Positions 1 to 7,821 of a DNA stretch of 64,000 nt are shown piece after piece. The notes below the pieces were generated by a model. The model made no database searches. It saw nothing but the letters and a program-made list of their open reading frames with translations, and had not been told where the DNA came from. The position numbers were made by a program, and so were the translations under genes. Origin of the DNA: Gaetbulibacter_A sp043876815 (lineage in GTDB: Bacteria > Bacteroidota > Bacteroidia > Flavobacteriales > Flavobacteriaceae). The stretch is from NCBI RefSeq assembly GCF_043876815.1, contig NZ_JBAWKA010000002.1:186001-250000 (forward strand), in the 5' to 3' direction. The number at the start of each line of letters is the position of its first letter. The stretch's first letter is position 1.

Positions 1-833
1 TCGCTCAAGTTAATGAACAAATGCCAAGAACACATGGTGATGGTATCATACATCATTCTGAAATCGATTATTTTGTGCCCTGTAATGAGCCTATCCCTGA
101 GCATCAATTTGGTGAGCCTACCGAGATTGAAGATAAAATAGGAGATTATGTAGCTAGTCTGATTGAGGATAAAAGTACGCTTCAGATGGGTATCGGTACG
201 ATTCCTAATGCCGTTTTATCTCGTCTTACTAATCATAAAAATTTAGGATTGCACACTGAGATGTTCTCGGATGGCGTGATCGATTTAATATTGAATGGTG
301 TTGTTAATGGTGATTATAAAAAAATTAGTCCCGGACGTTCGTTAGCAACTTTCCTAGTGGGTTCAAAACGTTTATATGATTATGTAGATGATAATCCTTT
401 TGTGGAAATGCGGGAATCTGATTTTGTGAACGATGTTTCCAGAATAAAGAGAAATCCCAGAATGGTAGCGATAAACTCGGCTATAGAGGTGGATCTTACC
501 GGACAGGTATGTGCTGATTCCATTGGTGGGAAAATGTATTCCGGAGTGGGTGGACAGATGGATTATATTCGTGGTGCATCCTTAAGTAAAGGAGGAAAGG
601 CCATTATTGCATTGCCAAGTGTGACAAAAAATGGAATTAGTCGAATTGTTCCAGTTCTTAAACCTGGAGCCGGTGTTGTTACGACTAGAGCACATATCCA
701 ATATGTGATCACAGAATATGGTATTGCGAATCTTTATGGAAAAACTATAAAACAGCGAGTTAAGGAATTAGTGAATATCGCTCATCCGGACCATCGGGAA
801 ACTATTGAAAAAGCTTATTTTGAATTGATTTAG
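1..833 (+). CDS. Acetyl-CoA hydrolase/transferase family protein, 5' truncated by window edge
   Basis: The frame is open from the window edge: codons starting at base 3 read AQVNEQ and run into MPRTHGDGI, so the ATG at 21 is internal. About 277 C-terminal residues are present out of the roughly 430 usual for this family. Members move CoA between short-chain acyl-CoAs and acetate or hydrolyse acetyl-CoA in the cytoplasm. Two family signatures are visible: LHTEMFSDGVIDL, whose Glu is expected to form the glutamyl-CoA intermediate, and ITEYGIANLYGKT near the C-terminus. A 4-hydroxybutyrate CoA-transferase is equally possible, because the donor cannot be read from the sequence. The stop codon overlaps that of the convergent HAD gene by 4 bases. 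Confidence 0.88.
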   Translation, partial: AQVNEQMPRTHGDGIIHHSEIDYFVPCNEPIPEHQFGEPTEIEDKIGDYVASLIEDKSTLQMGIGTIPNAVLSRLTNHKNLGLHTEMFSDGVIDLILNGVVNGDYKKISPGRSLATFLVGSKRLYDYVDDNPFVEMRESDFVNDVSRIKRNPRMVAINSAIEVDLTGQVCADSIGGKMYSGVGGQMDYIRGASLSKGGKAIIALPSVTKNGISRIVPVLKPGAGVVTTRAHIQYVITEYGIANLYGKTIKQRVKELVNIAHPDHRETIEKAYFELI

Positions 834-1240
834 GACGACTTAAATAAACCCAAAAAGCCTTTTTTGTTTTTCGGAATTTGCGGGGTTTCGTTGGTTAGGG
901 TTTGATATACATGGGCCCAACCGGGGAAACCTCCTAAATTTCTGTCATCTATAAAAAGATCGGCTAAAATTTTTCGACTTCTTTTTGGGTCTTCTTCCTC
1001 TTCCGGAAAACTTTTATTTACGGCATAAAAAACAAGACCTTTTTCCTCGCAGAATTTTACGGCTTCCTCTAATCGGTCACCATTCCTGTAAGTCCATAGG
1101 ATAAGACGGTGGCCTTGCTCCTGTAATTTTTTCAAGGATTCAAAGGCAAATACTTGTGGCTTACCAATTTCAGGATAAGCGTCTTCTACTATGGTGCCAT
1201 CAAAATCAACAGCAATGGTCAAGGCATGTTTAAAATTCAT
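830..1240 (-). CDS. Small HAD-like hydrolase
   Basis: A 136-residue protein with the HAD motif I nucleophile loop VDFDGTIVED near residue 12. It has LILWTYRNGD as motif II and a late acidic motif, FIDDRNLGG. It has no cap insertion, so it belongs to the compact HAD phosphatases (BT0820-like) often annotated as hydrolase. The substrate is unknown; phosphorylated sugars or nucleotides are the usual targets of the fold. The C-terminal 15 residues are basic and low in complexity. It is a single gene convergent with the CoA-transferase gene, and the two overlap at their stop codons. Confidence 0.8.
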   Translation of the reverse strand: MNFKHALTIAVDFDGTIVEDAYPEIGKPQVFAFESLKKLQEQGHRLILWTYRNGDRLEEAVKFCEEKGLVFYAVNKSFPEEEEDPKRSRKILADLFIDDRNLGGFPGWAHVYQTLTNETPQIPKNKKGFLGLFKSS

Positions 1241-1293
1241 TTTAAAAGTTGGGTTTACGCTTTAATAGCGAAAATAGCGATTTCCTTTTTAAC

Positions 1294-2811
1294 TTAAACC
1301 AATGCGTGTTGTGTCATGGCCTCAGGTTGCTCAATGCCCATAAGTTTTAGGATGGTTGGAGCCAAATCTCCTAAAATACCATCCTCAATGTGCTTAAGTT
1401 CTTTATCAACTAAAATAAAGGGTACGGGATTAGTGGTATGGGCTGTATTTGGAGAACCATCCGGATTCACCATCGTTTCGCAATTACCATGGTCTGCAAT
1501 AATAAGTGTGGTGTAATCATGATCCAGGGCCGTACTCACGACATCCTTAACGCAGGCGTCGACGGCTTCGCAGGCCTTTATAGCTGCTTCCATGACGCCG
1601 GTATGGCCAACCATATCACCATTGGCAAAATTAAGACATACAAAATCGACTGTTTCATTTTCCAACTCAGGAATCAAAGCATCACGCAGTTCGTAAGCAC
1701 TCATTTCTGGCTTTAAATCGTAAGTAGCTACTTTTGGCGAGTTTCTTAAAATTCGGCTTTCTCCTTTGAAGGGCTGCTCTCTTCCACCTGAGAAAAAGAA
1801 TGTTACATGTGGATATTTTTCCGTCTCGGCAATACGAATTTGTTTCTTATTATGTTTTTCTAGGATCTCACCAAGAGTATCTGTCAAATTTTCTTTATTG
1901 AAAATGACATTCACATTTTTAAATGTACTGTCATAGTTTGTCATCGTAACGTAATGGAGATCCAACTTATGCATGTTTTGTTCATGGAAGTCCTTTTGCG
2001 ATAAAGCTTCTGTTAATTCTCGGCCACGATCGGTTCTGAAATTAAAGAAGATCACTACATCGCCATCCTTTATTTGTGTCACTGGTTTATCCTCGGCATC
2101 TGTCATAATGATCGGCTTGATAAATTCATCGGTAATGTCGTCGTCGTAACTATTTTGAATCACATCAGTAACATGTTTGGTTTTTACCCCTTCACCACGA
2201 ACCATAGCATCGTAAGCTAATTTAACACGCTCCCAACGATTATCGCGGTCCATGGCGTAATAGCGCCCGGTTACCGTAGCTAGTTTGGTGTGTTTGCCTT
2301 CAATATGATCTTCGAGTGTTGTTATAAATCCATAGCCAGATTTAGGATCTACATCCCGACCATCAGTAAAGGCATGAACGTAGGTGCGCTCTAAACCGTA
2401 AGCTTCAGCAGCATCAATGAGTCCTAATAAATGATTAATATGCGAATGCACACCGCCATCACTTAGTAATCCAAGAAAGTGCACATCTTTATTATTTTTC
2501 TTAGCATAATCAAAGGCATCAACTAAAACTTGTTCTTTTTGTATGGTTTTATTTTTTACTGCCAAATTTACTTTAACCAAATCCTGATAAACAATGCGAC
2601 CGGCACCTAAGTTCATGTGTCCTACTTCACTATTTCCCATTTGTCCTTCAGGTAAACCAACATTTAATCCATCTGTTCTTAAGGTAGCATGGGGATACTT
2701 CGTATATAAAGAATCTATAAAAGGTGTATTAGCTTCATCTACAGCAGATACTTTTGGATCGGGTGAAATACCCCAACCATCCAGAATCATCAGTATTACT
2801 TTTTTATTCAT
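1294..2811 (-). CDS. gpmI: 2,3-bisphosphoglycerate-independent phosphoglycerate mutase
   Basis: A 505-residue cytoplasmic glycolytic enzyme that interconverts 3- and 2-phosphoglycerate using two Mn ions. The N-terminus MNKKVILMILDGWG carries the metal-binding Asp11. MGNSEVGHMNLGAGR holds the phosphorylated Ser61, and TLIIADHGNCE near the C-terminus supplies further metal ligands. Length matches the family. The frame stays open to 2886, but the 25 extra residues resemble a hydrophobic leader that this enzyme never has. A perfect -7 box (TATCTTTG, minus strand, 2836-2843) lies 25 bases before the ATG at 2811, so I place the start there. Confidence 0.95.
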   Translation of the reverse strand: MNKKVILMILDGWGISPDPKVSAVDEANTPFIDSLYTKYPHATLRTDGLNVGLPEGQMGNSEVGHMNLGAGRIVYQDLVKVNLAVKNKTIQKEQVLVDAFDYAKKNNKDVHFLGLLSDGGVHSHINHLLGLIDAAEAYGLERTYVHAFTDGRDVDPKSGYGFITTLEDHIEGKHTKLATVTGRYYAMDRDNRWERVKLAYDAMVRGEGVKTKHVTDVIQNSYDDDITDEFIKPIIMTDAEDKPVTQIKDGDVVIFFNFRTDRGRELTEALSQKDFHEQNMHKLDLHYVTMTNYDSTFKNVNVIFNKENLTDTLGEILEKHNKKQIRIAETEKYPHVTFFFSGGREQPFKGESRILRNSPKVATYDLKPEMSAYELRDALIPELENETVDFVCLNFANGDMVGHTGVMEAAIKACEAVDACVKDVVSTALDHDYTTLIIADHGNCETMVNPDGSPNTAHTTNPVPFILVDKELKHIEDGILGDLAPTILKLMGIEQPEAMTQHALV

Positions 2812-2835
2812 TTTCTTAAAACTTTTAATAGATAA

Positions 2836-2843
2836 CAAAGATA
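2836..2843 (-). promoter_or_regulatory. Putative -7 box of gpmI
   Basis: TATCTTTG on the minus strand fits the Bacteroidota -7 consensus TAnnTTTG. It is 25 bases upstream of the gpmI ATG and argues against the longer reading frame as the real start. No clear TTG -33 element is seen 19 bases further up. Confidence 0.55.
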
Positions 2844-2931
2844 GGGAAGTTGTAATTATTATGATTGCGATACCACTGAAAAACACCAGCTTTAAAGGGA
2901 TTTTTATTTTTATAGGGTTTAGTTCTTTAAG

Positions 2932-2957
2932 TTAACGTTTTGTGAATCAAACGTTAA
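2932..2957. repeat. Perfect 9-bp inverted repeat, candidate operator
   Basis: TTAACGTTT (2932-2940) and AAACGTTAA (2949-2957) are exact reverse complements separated by 8 bases. The site lies in the 250-base gap between the divergent gpmI and ankyrin genes. No T-run follows on either strand, so it does not look like a terminator. The spacing would suit a dimeric regulator, but which one is unknown. Confidence 0.45.
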
Positions 2958-3061
2958 AAATGTGTTATTTGCATATTTTTTATGTAACAGTTTCAAAAAT
3001 AAGTCGTCTCTTTATATAGATCAAAAAACGTAATCATTAATCAAACTTAAATTCTTTCATC

Positions 3062-3451
3062 ATGAGAAAAACAATCATTTTTACAGTTATCGCCATGTGC
3101 TTTACCATGGTATCAGTTCAAGCGAACGCAACGACAACCAAGGGAGAACCTTTAACATCTACTAAGTACTTTAAAGTAAATTCTTTCTGTGTATCTATTG
3201 CTCTTGGCGATATTGAAACCGTTCAAAAACTTTTAGAATTAGGAGAAGATGTTAACCAAACATCTAATGGTATGACACCAATAATGTATGCTGCAAAATA
3301 CAATCGCACAGAGATTTTAAAAATCTTAATTGAAAAAGGTGCCAACTTAAAAGCTAAGTCAGATAGACGTTTGACAGCTTTACAATATGCAAAATTGCAT
3401 GGTGCTATTGATGCTGCAGCAATACTAAAACATGCCTTAGCAAAAAAATAA
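3062..3451 (+). CDS. Secreted ankyrin-repeat protein
   Basis: A 129-residue protein. Residues 1-23 form a Sec signal peptide (basic MRK, hydrophobic core, cleavage expected after VQANA). The rest contains two to three ankyrin repeats: an N-terminal helix pair around VSIALGDIETVQKLLELG, then NGMTPIMYAAKYN with the typical TPLMxAA turn, then a degenerate RLTALQYAKLHG. Ankyrin repeats are binding scaffolds, and a periplasmic location is inferred from the signal peptide. The partner is unknown. The gene is monocistronic, with a strong terminator 40 bases after the stop codon. Confidence 0.85.
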   Translation: MRKTIIFTVIAMCFTMVSVQANATTTKGEPLTSTKYFKVNSFCVSIALGDIETVQKLLELGEDVNQTSNGMTPIMYAAKYNRTEILKILIEKGANLKAKSDRRLTALQYAKLHGAIDAAAILKHALAKK

Positions 3452-3490
3452 ATAATTATAGTATAATTATTTTGAGTTAGTCGCTCCAAA

Positions 3491-3517
3491 AAGCCTTGTT
3501 AAAACAAGGCTTTTTTT
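3491..3517 (+). terminator. Rho-independent terminator of the ankyrin gene
   Basis: Hairpin AGCCTTGTT/AACAAGGCT with a very short A-rich loop, followed by a run of T on the plus strand. It ends 14 bases before the stop of the convergent GNAT gene and, with the A-run on its left, may also act on the minus strand. Confidence 0.85.
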
Positions 3518-3530
3518 GTGTCCAAAAATA

Positions 3531-3995
3531 TTATAACCATTTATACATCTTAAAATGTGTACCAATAATTGGAATATCAAAGGGTTCTCCACTTATTGAA
3601 AAACCATTGTTTTTGTAAAAATTCGTAGCAATCTCTCGGGCATTACACCAAATAAAACCAATTTGTTTTGAAACTAATAAAGCCTCCGCATAAGCAAGAA
3701 GCTGATTTCCAAGCCCTTTTTTTTGATGTGATTCCAATATGGCCATTCCTCGTAACTGGTATTGAATAGGAGCCTTAAAATCAGGGTTGTTGTTTTTTAA
3801 TAAAGTTGCCACTCCTACAAGTTTTTTAGAATCAAAAATCCCTAAATGGATGGTCGTCTTTAAATCATCCCCATCAAAGGCACAAGAGGCTAGGGGTTGT
3901 CCTTTTCGAAGCACAGGATGCCTTACGCTATAAGTTTCTTTACTGCCAATTTCCTTAATTTCGAAATCGACAGGGTCTGTTTTAGCACGATTCAT
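3531..3995 (-). CDS. GNAT family N-acetyltransferase
   Basis: A 154-residue cytoplasmic protein with the GNAT core: a strand with LVGVATLLKNN, then YQLRGMAILESHQKKGLGNQLL, where the QKKGLGNQ segment fits the acetyl-CoA pyrophosphate-binding Q/RxxGxG/A loop. A FYKNNGFSISGE motif closes the fold. The acceptor substrate cannot be told from the sequence. The frame starts at ATG 3995, with no operon partner on either side. Confidence 0.8.
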   Translation of the reverse strand: MNRAKTDPVDFEIKEIGSKETYSVRHPVLRKGQPLASCAFDGDDLKTTIHLGIFDSKKLVGVATLLKNNNPDFKAPIQYQLRGMAILESHQKKGLGNQLLAYAEALLVSKQIGFIWCNAREIATNFYKNNGFSISGEPFDIPIIGTHFKMYKWL

Positions 3996-4094
3996 TTGAT
4001 ACCTTACCTAAATTAAATATGGAACTAAACTTACTTAAATTTTTGAATCCTATGAATAAATTATTCCCTAATTTCGTTTTAAAATGGGAAATCC

Positions 4095-4520
4095 ATGACC
4101 TTAGAGTTTAAAATATTAGATCCAAAAGATATTCAACTAATCGTTCCTTTGGTATATCGGTTGAATAATAAAAGCATTCCCGAAACTATTTTAAAGTTGC
4201 GTTTCAATGAAATGATTCACCAGAATTATGAATGCGCCGTGGTCTATGCTGATGGGAAATTAATAGGTGTTTGTGGACTTTGGTTTTGTACCCGTCATTA
4301 TTCAGGGAAAAGTGTAGAACCCGACCATGTTTTTATTGATGAAGATTTTCGAGGAAAGCAAATTGGGAAGCAATTTTTTAAATGGATTGAATCCTATGTT
4401 AAGTCAAAAGGTTATGAAACCATGGAATTAAATACCTATGTGAACAACCCGCAATCGCATAAATTTTATTTCAATGAAGGCTATGCTATTTTGGGCTATC
4501 ATTTTTTAAAAAAGCTTTAA
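4095..4520 (+). CDS. GNAT family N-acetyltransferase
   Basis: A 141-residue cytoplasmic acetyltransferase. The central VDHVFIDEDFRGKQIGKQFF-type segment (around residues 78-97) contains the RGKQIG acetyl-CoA loop, and SHKFYFNEGYAILG matches the C-terminal FYxxxGF motif. It is unrelated in detail to the GNAT encoded convergently just upstream, so this is not a recent duplication. The substrate is unknown. The tRNA-Gly unit follows within 50 bases. Confidence 0.8.
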   Translation: MTLEFKILDPKDIQLIVPLVYRLNNKSIPETILKLRFNEMIHQNYECAVVYADGKLIGVCGLWFCTRHYSGKSVEPDHVFIDEDFRGKQIGKQFFKWIESYVKSKGYETMELNTYVNNPQSHKFYFNEGYAILGYHFLKKL

Positions 4521-4527
4521 AATTTTC

Positions 4528-4557
4528 TTGATTTAATTTAAAATGAATTTATCTTTG
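4528..4557 (+). promoter_or_regulatory. Promoter of tRNA-Gly
   Basis: TTG at 4528-4530, a 19-base spacer, then TATCTTTG at 4550-4557. This is a perfect Bacteroidota TTG-N19-TAnnTTTG promoter, placing transcription start a few bases before the mature tRNA at 4566. It is the clearest promoter in the window and supports the taxonomic reading. Confidence 0.85.
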
Positions 4558-4565
4558 CATCCGTC

Positions 4566-4638
4566 GCGGGAGTAGCTCAGTTGGTAGAGCGTCAGCCTTC
4601 CAAGCTGAATGTCGCCGGTTCGAACCCGGTCTCCCGCT
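4566..4638 (+). tRNA. tRNA-Gly (anticodon UCC)
   Basis: Cloverleaf of 73 bases: acceptor stem GCGGGAG/CTCCCGC, D arm with AGCTCAGTTGGTAGAGC, anticodon stem TCAGC/GCTGA around loop CTTCCAA (anticodon TCC), T arm CCGGTTCGAACCCGG and discriminator T. The CCA end is not encoded. It reads GGA codons. It forms a complete unit with the upstream promoter and the downstream hairpin. Confidence 0.97.
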
Positions 4639-4640
4639 CA

Positions 4641-4671
4641 AAAACCTTATCCTTCCGGGGTAAGGTTTTTT
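4641..4671. terminator. Bidirectional terminator between tRNA-Gly and pepE
   Basis: Hairpin AAAACCTTA/TAAGGTTTT around an 11-base loop, with T-runs on both strands. It lies directly after the tRNA. On the minus strand it begins at the pepE stop codon, so both converging transcripts can use it. Confidence 0.85.
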
Positions 4672-5377
4672 AATTTAATTGATTTAATTCGCTTCCGGAA
4701 TCTAACTCATAGGGCGTTTTATGATGTTCAAAAATACGCGCTGATAAAGGTCCCTTCAAAACAATCGATGAATCACTTACCGATAGCCAACTCCCTTCTC
4801 GTAGCCCGATTACTGGAGGTGTATTATACTTGTGAAACTCCTTAATTCTGGTTTCTCTGGTTTCCCCCATATGGGTACTATTAGTGTCGGGATCTAAATA
4901 ATGCGGATTAATATTAAAAGGAACTAACCCTAAGGCATTAAAACCTGGTGGATATACTATAGGCATGTCATTGGTTGTTTTTATGGACAATCCACAAATA
5001 TTACTGCCGGCACTAGTTCCTAAATAGGGCGTTCCAGAGTTCACCGCAGATTTTAAAGCATCAATAATATCATTTTTATAAATCTGGTTTAATAGCACAA
5101 AAGTGTTACCACCTCCCGTAAAAATACCCTTCGCGTTTTGTATGGCCTTTTTGGGGTCATCAAAAGTATGTAAACCACGAACTGATTTATTGATTTTTGA
5201 AAAAGCCTGATGTGCATTAGCGGTGTATTCATCATGAGAAATACCGCCCGGTCGTGCATAAGGTATAAATAGAATTTCATCGGTATTTTTAAAGAAATGC
5301 TCGAGCTCATTTATTATATACTCGAGATAGCCGCTCCCATGAACGGTGGAAGTACTTGCGATGATCATTTGCTTCAT
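4670..5377 (-). CDS. pepE: Dipeptidase E (peptidase family S51)
   Basis: A 235-residue cytoplasmic serine peptidase that cleaves dipeptides with N-terminal Asp. The nucleophile elbow GTSAGSNICG (Ser near residue 121) and the preceding FTGGGNTFVLL loop are the family signature, and NPHYLDPD supplies the conserved His region. Length agrees with E. coli PepE (229). A longer paralogue class, cyanophycinase, has extra N-terminal sequence that is absent here. The gene stands alone and ends in the terminator shared with tRNA-Gly. Confidence 0.92.
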   Translation of the reverse strand: MKQMIIASTSTVHGSGYLEYIINELEHFFKNTDEILFIPYARPGGISHDEYTANAHQAFSKINKSVRGLHTFDDPKKAIQNAKGIFTGGGNTFVLLNQIYKNDIIDALKSAVNSGTPYLGTSAGSNICGLSIKTTNDMPIVYPPGFNALGLVPFNINPHYLDPDTNSTHMGETRETRIKEFHKYNTPPVIGLREGSWLSVSDSSIVLKGPLSARIFEHHKTPYELDSGSELNQLN

Positions 5378-5484
5378 GATAAAATGTGATTTTTTTTAGA
5401 GTTTAAAGATACTATTTAAGGAAATTTCAAACGAATTTTAATGAAAAACTTAGGAATAAATGCTAACTTTAATAAAAATTGAAC

Positions 5485-6279
5485 ATGAAAAAAATAACAC
5501 TTCTCTTCGTTTTAGCAATTGGTTTATTGGGATATTCTCAAGATTTTAATCGCGTAGAGGTAAGTGGTAAGATTATTGTTGAAAGCGATGATATTTCGGG
5601 TATAACGATTTTCAATGCGACATCAAATAAAGGGACTATTACGGATGAAGATGGTATGTTCACTTTAGCAGTTAGACTTAACGATCGTATAGAAGTTAGT
5701 GCACTTCAATTTCAGAATATAAGTTTTCGCGTAAATGAAGATATTATGGAGTCTAGATCCATGAAGATCTTTCTTATTGATGATATTAATCAATTGGATC
5801 CGGTTGTCCTTTTACCTACTAAACTAACCGGAACGCTTCAAGAGGATATGGATAGATCAGCACCCTTTAAACCCAGAATGGATGCTCTGTATTTTGCCTT
5901 AGCCAATATGGGTGATTTTGAATTTGAAGAAGATAATAAGTCCGAAGTTCGAAATATAGCCATTAACGAAGAGCGTACAAGGTTGGTAAATGGTTTAAAT
6001 GTTGTGAATATTGTGGATCAATTATTACTTCCCTTATTTCGTTCCAAAAATGTAAATAAAAAGGAAGGAAGGGTACCCGAAGTGCCCATCGATTCTTATA
6101 AATATTATTTTAGCGCACAATTCCTAACAGATAATTTCAATATTCCAGAAGATCAAGTGGAAGATTTTATTAAGTACGTCCAGGATGAAAATTTTGATCC
6201 TTCATTGCTTCAATATGGTAACGAAATGCCTTTTCTGGAACAACTCACCCAAAAAAGCAAATCCTTTTTAGAGCAATAG
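5485..6279 (+). CDS. Secreted carboxypeptidase-like regulatory domain protein (copy 1)
   Basis: A 264-residue protein. MKKITLLFVLAIGLLGYSQ is a signal peptide, followed at about residues 25-100 by a carboxypeptidase D regulatory-like beta-sandwich: VSGKIIVESDDISGITIFN, then GTITDEDGMFTLAV, then LNDRIEVSALQFQ. This is the fold that opens many SusC/TonB receptors, but here no plug or barrel follows; the remaining 160 residues are helical and of unknown role. I use ATG 5485 over the in-frame TTG two codons earlier. The next gene encodes a related protein of exactly the same length. An envelope location is inferred. Confidence 0.82.
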   Translation: MKKITLLFVLAIGLLGYSQDFNRVEVSGKIIVESDDISGITIFNATSNKGTITDEDGMFTLAVRLNDRIEVSALQFQNISFRVNEDIMESRSMKIFLIDDINQLDPVVLLPTKLTGTLQEDMDRSAPFKPRMDALYFALANMGDFEFEEDNKSEVRNIAINEERTRLVNGLNVVNIVDQLLLPLFRSKNVNKKEGRVPEVPIDSYKYYFSAQFLTDNFNIPEDQVEDFIKYVQDENFDPSLLQYGNEMPFLEQLTQKSKSFLEQ

Positions 6280-6375
6280 AATTTCTATAAGGTTTTATTT
6301 AACAAAAGATTAAAATTCCTTAAAGATTAATTTTGAACTTTTTATACGTTCTTTAGATTTTTAAATTCAATCTAT

Positions 6376-7170
6376 TTGAAACTTTTTGTATTCTTCTGCT
6401 GTTTGGTTTCTGCAAATGTGGTGAGGTCTCAGTCTGTGATTCTTCAAGGTCGCATAAAGGCTGGAAGTGACTTGGAGAACATTAATGTCTTGAACATTAC
6501 CGGTAAAGTAAACACAATTACAGATGCTCAGGGAAGGTTTAGCATTCAAGTACAACTTTATGATACGCTCGTATTTAGTTCGTTAGTATACAAACCGCTG
6601 CAAATTACAGTTAATAATCAGATGTTAACGAGTAAAATTTGTGAAGTACAACTTGTTGATGCGGTGAACGAACTGAATGAAGTGGTTCTGGGTAAAATTT
6701 TATCAGGTAAATTAGGAGATGATATTAAGCAGGTTGAAGGGAAGGAGCCTATAAACTTTTACGATGTGGGTATTCCGGGTTATACAGGAAAAATAGCAAC
6801 ACAAAGTGAACGAAGATTGAGTGAAGCCTCAAGCTTCACCTCTGGTTCTAGTAATGGTTTTGGTTTAGGTGCTGCCATGCAATTTACGCCGATTATAAAT
6901 GCCATTTCCGGTAGAACAAAAATGCTAAAAGCTCGTGTTTTGCACGAGGCTAAAGACGATTTGTTACATCGCATAAAAACAACTTTAGCTCCGGATTTTT
7001 TTAAATTTTTCCCTTTGGAAATGGATTTACGAACCGAATTCCTCTATTTCTGTGAGTCCGATCCTAAATTTATGGAGCGCTGTAACCAAAAAAATGATAT
7101 TGAATTGTTAGAATTTTTGAAAGAAAAGTTGGTACAGTATAAAAAGAATTTAAATGAAAAACCCGATTAA
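6376..7170 (+). CDS. Secreted carboxypeptidase-like regulatory domain protein (copy 2, TTG start)
   Basis: A 264-residue paralogue of the preceding gene. It has a signal peptide ending near VRSQ, then the same regulatory domain pattern (LQGRIKAGSDLENINVLN, then NTITDAQGRFSIQV, then LYDTLVFSSLVYK), then a divergent helical C-terminal part. The only sensible start is TTG at 6376. The frame upstream contains no ATG before the stop at 6334, and TTG gives a correctly placed signal peptide. The C-terminal half has a glycine-rich stretch (SGSSNGFGLGAA). The gene probably forms a unit with copy 1 and the DUF6702 gene. Function is unknown. Confidence 0.78.
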   Translation: MKLFVFFCCLVSANVVRSQSVILQGRIKAGSDLENINVLNITGKVNTITDAQGRFSIQVQLYDTLVFSSLVYKPLQITVNNQMLTSKICEVQLVDAVNELNEVVLGKILSGKLGDDIKQVEGKEPINFYDVGIPGYTGKIATQSERRLSEASSFTSGSSNGFGLGAAMQFTPIINAISGRTKMLKARVLHEAKDDLLHRIKTTLAPDFFKFFPLEMDLRTEFLYFCESDPKFMERCNQKNDIELLEFLKEKLVQYKKNLNEKPD

Positions 7171-7228
7171 AACTTTGGAACACTTTTTGAACTTTAAAAA
7201 ACGAGTATTTTTACCTAAAATAAATTCT

Positions 7229-7732
7229 ATGAACCTTTTCAAAGTGGCCTTAGTGGGTTTGGTTTTGTCCTTAAGTTCCTTTACAGTATTCCATAAATAC
7301 TATGTGAGTGTGACTCAGGTAGATTTTGTGCCTCAAGAAAGAGCCGTACAAATAATATCCCGACTTTTTGTAGATGACATTGAAAATGTGCTTCAAGCAA
7401 ATTTCGATGATACGCTTGTAATTGCAGGACCGCAAGAGCCGGAGATCGTAAACACCTATTTACGAGACTATTTTAATACACGGTTTTTAATAAACATTAA
7501 CGGGAAGCCAGCGAAAATTAATTTTTTAGGCAAGGAATATGAAGGTGATATTATGAAATGTTATCTCGAAATTGCTGATATAGCACACATTGATACATTC
7601 GAAATTTCGAATAAAGTTTTATTCGACCTCAACGAGGATCAAAAGAATATTATTAAGACCAAAATCAATGGAAAGCAGTTAAGTTTCATTCTAGACGTAA
7701 ATTCACACAAAAAGGTGTTAAATTTTAATTAA
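7229..7732 (+). CDS. DUF6702 family exported protein
   Basis: A 167-residue protein whose N-terminus MNLFKVALVGLVLSLSSFTVFHKYYVSVTQ contains a signal peptide and the HKxYVSVT stretch typical of DUF6702 proteins. These lie beside M1 peptidases in Bacteroidota, as here. An in-frame ATG at 7154 would overlap the previous gene by 17 bases and add 25 basic residues before the signal sequence, so I prefer 7229. The mature part alternates short strands with an LRDYFNTRFLININGKPAKI segment. Biochemical role is unknown; an envelope accessory of the following peptidase is only an inference. Confidence 0.78.
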   Translation: MNLFKVALVGLVLSLSSFTVFHKYYVSVTQVDFVPQERAVQIISRLFVDDIENVLQANFDDTLVIAGPQEPEIVNTYLRDYFNTRFLININGKPAKINFLGKEYEGDIMKCYLEIADIAHIDTFEISNKVLFDLNEDQKNIIKTKINGKQLSFILDVNSHKKVLNFN

Positions 7733-7821
7733 AATACTCAAACAACCTCTTAATTTTCTTAATTTCGAACCTTTTAGAAACAAGCACGTTTCAAAATTAA
7801 AGTTAAAAACAGAAAATTGAT

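Noticed and set aside
1316..1716. Two overlapping plus-strand reading frames inside gpmI
   Set aside because: They are shadows of the minus-strand gpmI gene, which has full family motifs; the shadows have no recognisable domain or promoter.
2811..2886. Extended hydrophobic N-terminus of gpmI
   Set aside because: It would put a signal-like sequence on a cytosolic glycolytic enzyme, and a good -7 box lies within it.
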